Virus record (IMG/VR): IMGVR_UViG_3300009684_000183
Coordinates: 1-22,725 of that record
Origin: a virus
Length of the DNA: 22,725 bases
Direction: 5' to 3' (one strand)
Shown piece after piece: positions 7,645 to 13,894 of the stretch. The stretch's first letter is position 1, and every line of letters starts with the position of its first letter. A model generated the notes under the pieces. The model saw only the letters and a list, made by a program, of their open reading frames with translations, was not told the DNA's origin and searched no databases. Made by a program: the position numbers and the translations under genes.

Positions 7645-7941
7645 ATGAGTTATATAAGAGGTATTACTTTTGTTAATACTTTTGTTATAGCAGATGAAGT
7701 CCAAAACTTAACTCATACTCAAATGGAAGCTTTATTAGGTCGCCTAGGACAAAATTCTAAAATGGTACTTTGCGGAGACGTAAGTCAAATAGATTTACGC
7801 AATAAAAAGAATAGTGGTCTTAGTTTCTTACGAAGAGTAGAAGAACAAGTTGAAGGATTTAAGATAATTACTTTAAAACAAAATCATCGGCATTCTATAG
7901 TCCAACCTATACTGGATGTCTATAAGGTGTACGCAGATTAA
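7645..7941 (+). CDS. phoH: PhoH-like ATPase, C-terminal part after the in-frame stop
   Basis: This is the same reading frame as the preceding PhoH segment. The first in-frame ATG after the stop is at 7645, and the coding signal already resumes at 7609 (KEIAEGNIEILP). It holds Walker B FVIADEVQN (residues 13-21) and the downstream PhoH signature GRLGQNSKMVLCGDVSQIDL. If translated alone it would lack the nucleotide-binding P-loop, so it should not be a functional ATPase without the N-terminal part. No leader typical of the other genes precedes the 7645 ATG, so independent initiation is not well supported. The frame ends 9 bases before a bidirectional terminator stem. Confidence 0.7.
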   Translation: MSYIRGITFVNTFVIADEVQNLTHTQMEALLGRLGQNSKMVLCGDVSQIDLRNKKNSGLSFLRRVEEQVEGFKIITLKQNHRHSIVQPILDVYKVYAD

Positions 7942-7950
7942 AAAGAAAAA

Positions 7951-7975
7951 GGGAGATTATTAGTCTCCCTTTTTT
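7951..7975. terminator. Bidirectional intrinsic terminator between convergent arms
   Basis: Stem GGGAGA (7951-7956) with TCTCCC (7964-7969), 7-base loop, then TTTTTT on the plus strand. On the minus strand the same stem is followed by TTTTCTTTTT. It lies between the end of the plus-strand late arm and the end of the minus-strand arm, and should stop transcription from both. Confidence 0.85.
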
Positions 7976-7995
7976 GTTGATTGGTTTTTTCTAAA

Positions 7996-8394
7996 TTAGC
8001 GTTTGCTAGCAATATAATCTCTCTTACGATTAAGAAGTTTTAGTAACTCCATCTTGTTATGTGTTTCAGCCCAAGCAATTTCTTGGTCTAAATCATTTAA
8101 GATAGAATTAATAGATTCATCCCACATTTCTTCTTCTGTAGGCTCAACTACTTTAGCTACTCTTGTTTTAATAGTTACAGTAGTATCTTCTGTTTCAAAA
8201 GTTCTAGTAATAACTTTACAGTCGTGATACTCTTCTACTTTAGTGTCTACTAAGTCTGAGATACTAAAAGCTAAAGCATGAGGTAAGTCATCAAAGTTGT
8301 CTTTAGCAGGTTCTTTTTTATCTTCTAGTTTGCTTTCAAGAGCTTCCAAGAATTTAATAAAGTCTTCAATATTACCTTTTTTTACGCTTTCCAT
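7996..8394 (-). CDS. Hypothetical protein, last gene of the minus-strand deaminase unit
   Basis: 132 residues, rich in Glu and Lys. The N-terminal ~30 residues (NIEDFIKFLEALESKLEDK) are predicted helical and coiled-coil-like. A central beta-type stretch (HDCKVITRTFETEDTTVTIKTRVAKV) is followed by a charged helical C-terminus. No family recognised. It overlaps the upstream gene by 13 bases, indicating translational coupling, and ends just before the terminator at 7951-7975. Confidence 0.6.
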   Translation of the reverse strand: MESVKKGNIEDFIKFLEALESKLEDKKEPAKDNFDDLPHALAFSISDLVDTKVEEYHDCKVITRTFETEDTTVTIKTRVAKVVEPTEEEMWDESINSILNDLDQEIAWAETHNKMELLKLLNRKRDYIASKR

Positions 8395-8711
8395 GTAGGA
8401 CCTCCAGTCAATTTAAAGAATTCGTTAATTTCAGACAATACAGTCAACTCAATAAGAATAGGTTCGCTTGTAATTTCAAACTTAGAAACCTTTACAGGGT
8501 GTTTTTGTTTAGTTACAGGGTCTACTTTGTACTGATAGTCTGTAGGAGTCATTTTGTCTACAGACTGTTTAAGTATAATAACCAACTTCTTGTCAGAAGG
8601 GTAGGTTAAAAGAACAGAATCTAAATCAAAAGAATAACCTGTTTCAATAGTCATGTCGACCTCGTCTTCATGTTGTGTTTTTGTTACTTGTGTATAATAA
8701 AATTGTTTCAT
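8382..8711 (-). CDS. Hypothetical protein
   Basis: 109 residues, beta-rich, with alternating hydrophobic and charged residues. Contains YSFDLDSVLLTYPSDKKLVI followed by ILKQSVDK, then a late segment with PVKVSKFEITSEPILIELTV. No cysteines, signal peptide or membrane segment. I do not recognise a family. It is 6 bases downstream of its upstream neighbour and overlaps the downstream gene by 13 bases, so it is part of the same polycistronic unit as the GroES-like and deaminase genes. Confidence 0.6.
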   Translation of the reverse strand: MKQFYYTQVTKTQHEDEVDMTIETGYSFDLDSVLLTYPSDKKLVIILKQSVDKMTPTDYQYKVDPVTKQKHPVKVSKFEITSEPILIELTVLSEINEFFKLTGGPTWKA

Positions 8712-8717
8712 AGTTTT

Positions 8718-9143
8718 TTATTCTAAATTTTTATCTAATCTTGCTGTGTACTCTTCGAGAGTGAATTTTAAATCTAAGTGTGTAACTTTTGTTCTAGATT
8801 GATTCCAAGTAACAGTTGCAGTAAGTCCTCCAGAGCTAATATTATGTTCCAATAATGAAGAGTCTTCTTTAAAATCTTTTAGTCTGAGATTAACAACCTC
8901 ATAAAGTAATCTTTTTGCTGACTTTTTTACCATTTCAGTAGTTACTTCTTTATTTTTCCATTCCCAGCCTAAAAAGTTCATAACTAATCTAACTTTCGAA
9001 CAATTAAAGTTATAAAGAACTTCATCAATCATGTACTCGATTAATTCTACATTTATCTGCTCAGGAGAATAACCTATATTCATTCCATCAAGTAGAGTTT
9101 TTAACTCATCTGATTCATTTCTAGATAAATCTTCTTTGTGCAT
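8718..9143 (-). CDS. Hypothetical protein of a phage-specific family
   Basis: 141 residues from the ATG at 9143-9141 (MHKEDLSRNESD). A TTG at 9152 is also in frame, but the ATG sits 2 bases after the GroES-like stop (TAATTATG) and is the better start. The core (VLYNFNCSKVRLVMNFLGWEWKNKEVT) followed by a basic helix and a beta-rich C-terminus (LTATVTWNQSRTKVTHLDLKF) resembles small conserved phage proteins of unknown role. No catalytic motif is visible. Confidence 0.6.
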   Translation of the reverse strand: MHKEDLSRNESDELKTLLDGMNIGYSPEQINVELIEYMIDEVLYNFNCSKVRLVMNFLGWEWKNKEVTTEMVKKSAKRLLYEVVNLRLKDFKEDSSLLEHNISSGGLTATVTWNQSRTKVTHLDLKFTLEEYTARLDKNLE

Positions 9144-9145
9144 AA

Positions 9146-9430
9146 TTACCAAATAATGTCGATATCCTGTTCTCGAATTAATAATTTAGGCTCACCTTCA
9201 ATCTCAATAACTTGAGCTTGTTGCAAGTAATAAGGAGATACATAAACAAAGTCACCTTCATTTAAGTTTTCTACTGTACTTCCTACAGCAAATACTTTAA
9301 TTTGAGTGAATTTTTTAAGTTGTTCTTCATCGAATGTTTTTTTGTCTTCTGGACTTAATTCGATTACTGGTTCTTTGATGTCAGGCTGATCAAGTAACAC
9401 TCGACTGCCTCTTAGTTTAAATGTTGACAT
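9146..9430 (-). CDS. GroES-like co-chaperonin
   Basis: 94 residues, close to the length of GroES (about 97). It starts with LRGSRVLLDQP, like the first strand of Cpn10. Residues ~43-70 follow the family pattern: I-K-V-F-A-V-G-S, then N-L-N-E-G-D-F-V-Y-V-S-P, matching 'GkVvAVG...vkvGDkVlf'. The end, EPKLLIREQDIDIIW, matches 'YLilreeDILavi'. The region where GroES has its mobile loop is replaced by an acidic/basic insert (residues ~17-41, E-L-S-P-E-D-K-K-T-F). Phage co-chaperonins such as T4 gp31 replace host GroES for capsid protein folding, which would be the expected role. It is 8 bases downstream of the deaminase gene. Confidence 0.6.
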   Translation of the reverse strand: MSTFKLRGSRVLLDQPDIKEPVIELSPEDKKTFDEEQLKKFTQIKVFAVGSTVENLNEGDFVYVSPYYLQQAQVIEIEGEPKLLIREQDIDIIW

Positions 9431-9438
9431 ATAATTTT

Positions 9439-9891
9439 TTATTTTTGGTTTGTTGCTTGTAATACTTGAACTCCACAGGCTTTAAGAAAATCAACTCCTG
9501 AAGAATCCCTATAACTTTCTATATAAATAAATCTTTTAATTCCACTTTGAACGATTAGTTTAGCACAATGTACACAACAAGAATGCGTACAATACAAAGT
9601 AGCACCTTCAGTACTAATTGGACTCTTACAGGCTTTTGTAATAGCGTTAGATTCTGCATGTAATACTTCATCTAAGCTAACTAACTGACCATCAACCTCT
9701 ATTTCGCATACATTAGGTCTACCCTTCGCAGTTCCATTGTAGCCGAAAGAAATAATATTCCCATCTTTCTCAATTAAAGCTCCTACTTGTAAACGTACAC
9801 AATAAGATTCTTGAGCAATTCTTTCAATTAAGTCAAGATAAAGAGAAGCTTTTTCTTTTTTTTCAAGTCCTTTTATTTCGTAGTTGTTCAT
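9439..9891 (-). CDS. dCMP deaminase (ComEB/DCD-like cytidine deaminase fold)
   Basis: 150 residues. The zinc site is visible: H-A-E (78-80), with the catalytic Glu at 80, and S-C-C-V-H-C (104-109), giving C106 and C109 as ligands. The usual Pro of the PCxxC motif is replaced by Cys105. The N-terminal part VGALIEKDGNIISFGYNGT is typical of dCMP deaminases, which have the substrate loop GYNGTA(K)G. It converts dCMP to dUMP, feeding thymidylate synthesis during phage DNA replication. It is the first gene of the unit 9891-7996 and has its own promoter at 9920-9950. The pool of dUMP it creates fits with the uracil-DNA glycosylase encoded elsewhere on this strand. Confidence 0.85.
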   Translation of the reverse strand: MNNYEIKGLEKKEKASLYLDLIERIAQESYCVRLQVGALIEKDGNIISFGYNGTAKGRPNVCEIEVDGQLVSLDEVLHAESNAITKACKSPISTEGATLYCTHSCCVHCAKLIVQSGIKRFIYIESYRDSSGVDFLKACGVQVLQATNQK

Positions 9892-9914
9892 TTAAAATAT
9901 TTATTCTATCTTTG
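9884..9914 (+). promoter_or_regulatory. Bacteroidota-type promoter for the lone plus-strand gene
   Basis: TTG at 9884-9886, a 20-base spacer, then TATCTTTG at 9907-9914, matching the TTG / TAnnTTTG sigma-A consensus of Bacteroidota. Transcription would start near 9920, about 14 bases before the ATG at 9934. The -33 element lies inside the deaminase start codon region. Confidence 0.75.
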
Positions 9915-9919
9915 TAGTG

Positions 9920-9950
9920 CAAATATATACATTATGTCTGAACAAAACAA
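9920..9950 (-). promoter_or_regulatory. Bacteroidota-type promoter for the dCMP deaminase unit
   Basis: On the minus strand, TTG (9950-9948), a 20-base spacer, then TATATTTG (9927-9920). Transcription would start near 9914, about 23 bases before the deaminase ATG at 9891. It overlaps the transcribed region of the plus-strand gene, and the plus-strand promoter overlaps its own. Confidence 0.75.
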
Positions 9951-10245
9951 ATTACAAAACACAGTTTACTGGAATCCAGATGCTGACATCGTTTTAAAAG
10001 GAGCTGAATTAGCTGCTTTATTTCAAGTAATCGATTTACAAGAAGTAAATTTGATGAGTTTACCTATCTCTACACTATCTAATATTTTTGGATTAGCAGG
10101 ACAGGTAAAAACTTCTATCGTAGAAAGAATGAATGCTCAAGGGCTTTTATTCAGTGAGCCTTCATCAGTAGAAACTGTAGAAACTGTAGAAAGCGAAGAA
10201 CTTAACACACCTTTTGTAGTAACAAAGGAGGAATCAACTAATTAA
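9934..10245 (+). CDS. Lone plus-strand hypothetical protein in the replication arm
   Basis: 103 residues. Helical, hydrophobic middle (LKGAELAALFQVIDLQEV, then SLPISTLSNIFGLAGQVK) and an acidic low-complexity tail with a VETVETVES repeat encoded by three 9-bp units (10168-10194). No membrane segment is long enough to be certain; no family recognised. It is the only plus-strand gene in the right arm and is framed by a dedicated promoter upstream and a strong terminator downstream. It therefore behaves as an independent monocistronic cassette, possibly a highly expressed small protein. Confidence 0.7.
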   Translation: MSEQNKLQNTVYWNPDADIVLKGAELAALFQVIDLQEVNLMSLPISTLSNIFGLAGQVKTSIVERMNAQGLLFSEPSSVETVETVESEELNTPFVVTKEESTN

Positions 10246-10276
10246 TTAATCAACTATCGATTTCGGGTTTACAAAG

Positions 10277-10302
10277 AAAGGGGGCTATACACCCCCTTTT
10301 TT
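10277..10302. terminator. Intrinsic terminator between convergent genes
   Basis: Stem AAAGGGGG (10277-10284) with CCCCCTTT (10292-10299), 7-base loop, then a T-run on the plus strand continuing as TTTATTTT. On the minus strand the tail is CCCCC-TTTCTTTG, weaker but plausible. It serves the lone plus-strand gene and may also end the long minus-strand operon. Confidence 0.85.
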
Positions 10303-10735
10303 ATTTTAATAAACGTTCTTCGAATCTATAAATTTCCTTAGAAGGATCAAAGAAAATATCTCCGTCTAGAAATTTTGCTTTGTTAATTGCTGTAAAATCA
10401 GAAGATAAATTATGAAATCTATTTTGTTTGATGTCATGATAATCTTCTAAATACAATGGATTAACTTTAAAGACATACATTCGCTTATCCTGTATATCAT
10501 ACCAATCATAGAAAGAATTAAAATCAGCAATACTTCTCTCAAAAGTAATATAATCTACTTTTCTATTAGGTGTAAAAAGATAAAATAAACAATTTTCATG
10601 TTTTTTATTACATCCATAATCATCTACGTAGACATTTTCTAATCCATAGTTTCTAAGCATAGAAAAAGAGGACTGTTTAAATACAGTCGAAGATAAAATA
10701 CGAGCACTTACAGTTAGTTGTTCAAAAGGAGTCAT
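10301..10735 (-). CDS. Hypothetical protein
   Basis: 144 residues, rich in Phe, Tyr and Asp. Segments such as VYVDDYGCNKKHENCLFYLF and SIADFNSFYDWYDI suggest an alpha/beta domain with several surface aromatic residues. No known catalytic motif. Its ATG overlaps the stop of the nuclease gene by 4 bases (ATGA), so it is translationally coupled to it. This raises the possibility of a partner or regulator of that nuclease. It is the last gene of the long minus-strand operon. Confidence 0.6.
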   Translation of the reverse strand: MTPFEQLTVSARILSSTVFKQSSFSMLRNYGLENVYVDDYGCNKKHENCLFYLFTPNRKVDYITFERSIADFNSFYDWYDIQDKRMYVFKVNPLYLEDYHDIKQNRFHNLSSDFTAINKAKFLDGDIFFDPSKEIYRFEERLLK

Positions 10736-11703
10736 ATATATCTCACTCCTTCATTCTCATAATCCTCCATCCTATAGTCCCATAAATCATTTGATATATG
10801 CCATTTATAGCGTATTAGAGCCATTCTAAATCCTTCATAGTATCTACCGTCTACTTCGCCTCCAAACTGTCCTATATTCAAAGTTTCATCTGTTATTTCG
10901 TAAATTAAAGGATTACCTGGAAACTTTTGACTTTCTACAATAAATCTAAACGGTTGTAAAATAGGAACGTTGCCTTCACAAAATTGAGTTAGGTCTGTAC
11001 TTCCTAATCCATAACGGTAAAAAGCCGCTTGAAAATCATATCTATGTTTAAAGAAAGTGTACATCCAAGTATTTATAGAAGTTCCTGTAGTCTTAATATC
11101 TATGGGATATAACTTATTTTCAAGTCTGTCGTAACAAAGAACATCTAATAGACCTTTACAAGGAGTATCTTCGTATTCAAAAGTTACCATTACTTGAAAA
11201 CTAATTAAGAATCTGTCACTATTCTTAAGGAATTTAGCTGTATAAGGATTTTCTAGAAGGCTTCTTTTAATTAGTTGAATTGTATTAAACTGCATTGGAG
11301 TAATTACGTCTTTACCTTCTGCAGCAACTAGTTCATCATAATAAGATTTGCCTTCTGTTTTAAATCTCTCCTTAACCTTCTCTAGGGTATCTCGCTTAAA
11401 CCCTACAGTAGAATAAGCAATTTCTGCTGCGTTACTGTTATTACGGTTGATAAAAAGATTCCATACATAATCTCCCATTTGAGCTGTAGGTCTTTCTACC
11501 GTCGTCATAAAGAACTTATTCTCGAATGCATCTTCACCTTGTGTGATAAGTAAATCTACTCCATCGCCTATAGTAATTGCTTCTGGGGTTTCATCTTCAT
11601 CTGAGAATCCTGGATCTAAGAATTGTCTAGGATGTCCTAGTATTTTTTTAAGCCTACTTTGGCTTATTGCTGTGCTTTCTAAATATGTTTTATCTGTAAT
11701 CAT
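10732..11703 (-). CDS. PD-(D/E)XK exonuclease, RecE/Cas4-like
   Basis: 323 residues. The N-terminus ESTAISQSRLKKIL (9-22) matches the 'S.S.L' helix of RecE-type nucleases. The catalytic signature is C-K-G-L-L-D (D187) followed by Y-P-I-D-I-K-T-T (D202, K204), the PD-(D/E)XK core with Asp in the E/D position. The downstream Q-A-A-F-Y (Q225...Y229) is the QxxxY motif seen in Cas4, RecB and RecE nucleases. It probably resects double-stranded ends to make single-stranded DNA for annealing or strand exchange, together with the Sak4-like ATPase and SSB-like protein encoded upstream. Its ATG overlaps the preceding stop by 4 bases. Confidence 0.75.
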   Translation of the reverse strand: MITDKTYLESTAISQSRLKKILGHPRQFLDPGFSDEDETPEAITIGDGVDLLITQGEDAFENKFFMTTVERPTAQMGDYVWNLFINRNNSNAAEIAYSTVGFKRDTLEKVKERFKTEGKSYYDELVAAEGKDVITPMQFNTIQLIKRSLLENPYTAKFLKNSDRFLISFQVMVTFEYEDTPCKGLLDVLCYDRLENKLYPIDIKTTGTSINTWMYTFFKHRYDFQAAFYRYGLGSTDLTQFCEGNVPILQPFRFIVESQKFPGNPLIYEITDETLNIGQFGGEVDGRYYEGFRMALIRYKWHISNDLWDYRMEDYENEGVRYI

Positions 11704-11885
11704 TGTTTAATATCGATTAAAAAAGTAAAATAAAGCCATCCTATATGTATAGAATAGCTTTGTGTTTTAGTTTTAGAGTATCCTATTAAAGGAGTTAAAT
11801 AAAAAAAGATATAGGGATTATCTCTTTGTCCGTACTTCTTACGAAAGAAGTTATAAAATTTTATACTAATCTTTCCGTAAGTCAT
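11700..11885 (-). CDS. Small basic, aromatic-rich protein
   Basis: 61 residues. Basic N-terminus (KISIKFYNFFRKKYGQ), then a hydrophobic aromatic stretch that could contact the membrane (IFFYLTPLIGYS and IGWLYFTFLI). Its start overlaps the upstream gene by 20 bases and its stop overlaps the nuclease start as ATGA. Those overlaps are the main reason to accept it as a gene. No family recognised. Confidence 0.55.
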   Translation of the reverse strand: MTYGKISIKFYNFFRKKYGQRDNPYIFFYLTPLIGYSKTKTQSYSIHIGWLYFTFLIDIKQ

Positions 11886-12333
11886 TAAATTCTGGTTTTT
11901 CAGCTAAAACATACGCTAAAAACATAGCATTACATTGGATGTGACCTACGTGATAACAGAGTGACTCATTATCTATAAATTCTCCATTTAAAAGACTGAA
12001 AGTATGTCTAAGCATACTCTCAATGATCTGAGTTGCAGGCATTCCTAAACGCCAGTTATCTCGGGAATATTTTTTTGTCCCATAAGCTAATACATCAACC
12101 ATTGGTTCTAGTGATTTAAAATCTACCAAAGACCAATTTACTTTTCCTTGATTATATCTTAGAGCTTGATTATCCCTAAGTCCTTGTTCAAATAAATCAA
12201 CAGGACTTGTCTTTGAAGTTGGAGGAGGATCAGGGGTCATACTTATTGGAGAAGCAGTAATAGTAGGATTTTGTATTGGAGAAGTTCCACTATTCCCTAA
12301 GTGGATTCTTTGGTTTAATTCGTCTATTTTCAT
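11866..12333 (-). CDS. dATP/dGTP diphosphohydrolase-like protein (DUF5664, MazG-type fold)
   Basis: 155 residues. The first ~48 residues are a Pro/Ser/Thr-rich low-complexity extension. From residue ~59 it follows the DUF5664 pattern: R-Y-N-Q-G-K, then LEPMVDVLAYGTKKYSRDNWRLG (76-97), then M-L-R-H and a late H-V-G-H-I-Q-C-N helix (128-135). This is an all-alpha NTP pyrophosphatase-like fold related to MazG and to the phage dGTP/dATP diphosphohydrolases. It probably removes pyrophosphate from specific dNTPs to shape the nucleotide pool. Related enzymes (MazZ) act in diaminopurine DNA synthesis, but no PurZ or DatZ gene is visible here. The ATG follows an A-rich leader. Confidence 0.65.
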   Translation of the reverse strand: MKIDELNQRIHLGNSGTSPIQNPTITASPISMTPDPPPTSKTSPVDLFEQGLRDNQALRYNQGKVNWSLVDFKSLEPMVDVLAYGTKKYSRDNWRLGMPATQIIESMLRHTFSLLNGEFIDNESLCYHVGHIQCNAMFLAYVLAEKPEFNDLRKD

Positions 12334-12353
12334 TATAATTTATTTTGTTAAGT

Positions 12354-12794
12354 TTAACTTGGTATAGGAATACGTACTCCTAAAATATCACTTGCAAAGT
12401 TAATAATTTTTTCTATAAAAACCCTAACCTCTTCCTTCTTTGCTTTAGAAAGAGATAAGTGAACTTTTGCAAATTCTCCTCCATATCTAATTTCCTCGTA
12501 GAAGAAACGATCTTTTAAAATCCATATAATGTCTTCTTTGGTGTAAGAAACTCCTTCTAAATCCTCTATAGCGGCCTTTACGATAGGAAGAACTATACCA
12601 TAAAAGTAAGAGAGTTGAGGATTGGTCTTTTTAGAGTCAATTCTAGTAATGGAAACCTCTACATCTACTGTAGGGTCTCCATTAAGAATCTCTTGAAAGT
12701 AACTTTGCATTAATTCATGATCGCCTTTTAAATAGACTTTACCGTCTATATTTTTACTTAGGCTAGCTGGTAAGTAAATTCGGTTTATAGACAT
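12354..12794 (-). CDS. NinB-like recombination protein (tentative)
   Basis: 146 residues. The segment S-K-K-T-N-P-Q-L-S-Y-F-Y-G-I-V-L-P (~54-70) resembles the 'R-S-x-x-Q-N-x-x-Y-W' core of NinB/Orf-type phage proteins that bind single-stranded DNA. The rest is charged and helical, ending in a short hydrophobic tail (GVRIPIPS). Neighbouring NinG and the RecE-like nuclease favour a recombination role. The similarity is partial, so it might be an unrelated phage protein. It overlaps the upstream gene by 32 bases. Confidence 0.45.
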   Translation of the reverse strand: MSINRIYLPASLSKNIDGKVYLKGDHELMQSYFQEILNGDPTVDVEVSITRIDSKKTNPQLSYFYGIVLPIVKAAIEDLEGVSYTKEDIIWILKDRFFYEEIRYGGEFAKVHLSLSKAKKEEVRVFIEKIINFASDILGVRIPIPS

Positions 12795-13050
12795 CTTTTT
12801 GTTCTAGTTGTTCTAATACTTCAAAAGCAATCTCTTCTTCACTTTCTAAAAAACTCTTAGGAACTCTTCGCTTATCAAAGATGTCATCTAAGGTTTTAAT
12901 AAAGTGAGAGTTTTTTGCTTTTGCTTCATTAATCGCTTTACGTAAATCAGGAGTTACAAACTCTCTAATAAAAGCGTATTGTGTATTAAGAGCTCTTGCT
13001 AATAGATATGCTCTTCTAATATCCCACAGTTCTTGATCTGCTTTGTTCAT
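12763..13050 (-). CDS. Hypothetical small helical protein
   Basis: 95 residues, mostly helical: ELWDIRRAYLLARALNTQYAF, then a basic helix around LRKAINEAKAKNSHFIKTL, then an acidic tail (ESEEEIAFEVLEQLEQ). No membrane segment or metal-binding pattern. ATG overlaps the upstream stop by 4 bases and the downstream gene by 32 bases, so it is embedded in the operon. Function unknown. Confidence 0.6.
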   Translation of the reverse strand: MNKADQELWDIRRAYLLARALNTQYAFIREFVTPDLRKAINEAKAKNSHFIKTLDDIFDKRRVPKSFLESEEEIAFEVLEQLEQKDVYKPNLLTS

Positions 13051-13703
13051 TTATCTGTAAATGTAATTAAATAATTACCATATTCTTCTTTAAGCGTTTT
13101 AGTCTCTGCGTCTGTAAGATTCCAATTTACATCTTTAAAATAATCTAACACAGATTGAAAGCTTTCAAAGAGTCCATCAGAAATATAATAAAGTACATTT
13201 TCAAAGAAACCCTCAGGATTATTAGTTGCTTCGTATTGTTTATAACTAGTTTGATTGTCTGTTACTTCTCCTTCTTTTGTAATAGTAAACTCTCCTGCAA
13301 AATCCATCCCTGACTCAGCATAATCTCCATAAGCATCTAGTTGGTATGTTGTACAAATCTTTTGAAAGAAAGATACTACAGGACTCCAAGCACTAGAACC
13401 CGTAAGTTGAATTTCTATATCAGACATAACTTCCCACTCACACTCAAACCATTTAGAACCGTATAAATCATAAACATCATAGCCTGGTTTAGTAAAGTCG
13501 TCTGGTTGATCTGATAGAATTAAGTTGTAGTTTCTTGCATACAAATCAACAGTGTTTGAAGCATAACTAGGAATAGTTAATCCTTTGTCAGTGTATTCTT
13601 CTTTTAGATGATTAGCTGTCTCTCTCTGTAAAGCTTGTTCTAACTTACTTATTTGTTCAGGCTCACCTGAAAAATATGCAAAATTTTGACAATGATTTGC
13701 CAT
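13047..13703 (-). CDS. Api92/YubB-like protein with ferredoxin-like fold
   Basis: 218 residues. The N-terminus MANHCQNFAYFSGEPEQISKLEQAL and the later pattern W-S-P-V-V-S-F-F (about 105-112) followed by Y-A-E-S-G-M-D-F-A-G-E-F (about 128-139) match the Api92-like/DUF1281 proteins of phages and plasmids, which have a ferredoxin-like fold and no established activity. Its ATG shares one base with the stop of the small frameshifted gene upstream (TAATG). The C-terminal part (FKDVNWNLTDAETKTLKEEY) is helical. Confidence 0.55.
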   Translation of the reverse strand: MANHCQNFAYFSGEPEQISKLEQALQRETANHLKEEYTDKGLTIPSYASNTVDLYARNYNLILSDQPDDFTKPGYDVYDLYGSKWFECEWEVMSDIEIQLTGSSAWSPVVSFFQKICTTYQLDAYGDYAESGMDFAGEFTITKEGEVTDNQTSYKQYEATNNPEGFFENVLYYISDGLFESFQSVLDYFKDVNWNLTDAETKTLKEEYGNYLITFTDK

Positions 13704-13884
13704 TACTTTAAATTAAGAATTAATTCTTTTAGGTCTGTCATACCTAAAGAAACTTCATGATTTACTGAACCACCTTCTTCTATTTCTTCTAGACACAGGT
13801 TGTAAATGTCTAGAATTTCTTGTTTTAACTCAGGGTACTTATTGATGTACCCACTGCATGTTTTTGAAAATCTTCTAATGTCAT
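13703..13884 (-). pseudogene. Small conserved-type gene with a frameshift
   Basis: From ATG 13884 the frame reads MTLEDFQKHAVG and then diverges to a TAA about 20 codons in. From near 13850 another frame reads YINKYPELKQEILDIYNLC then LEEIEEGGSVNHEV, ending LKELILNLK at TAA 13705-13703. Inserting one base near GTGGG (about 13850) joins the two into a 60-residue protein that fits between the polymerase and the next gene with a TAATG overlap. The segment E-E-I-E-E-G-G-S-x-x-H-E is a familiar phage small-protein motif. So it is a single gene with a 1-base deletion, either real or a sequencing error in the G-run. No classical slippery heptamer in the correct phase is visible. Confidence 0.6.
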
Positions 13885-13894
13885 AATTTTTAAT

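Noticed and set aside
9150-9152. TTG as start of the gene after the GroES-like gene
   Set aside because: An ATG 9 bases further on lies 2 bases past the GroES-like stop and fits the operon spacing better.
13840-13884. Programmed -1 frameshift in the small gene
   Set aside because: No X-XXY-YYZ heptamer in the right phase; the A-run in CAAAAAC is out of phase for tandem slippage.
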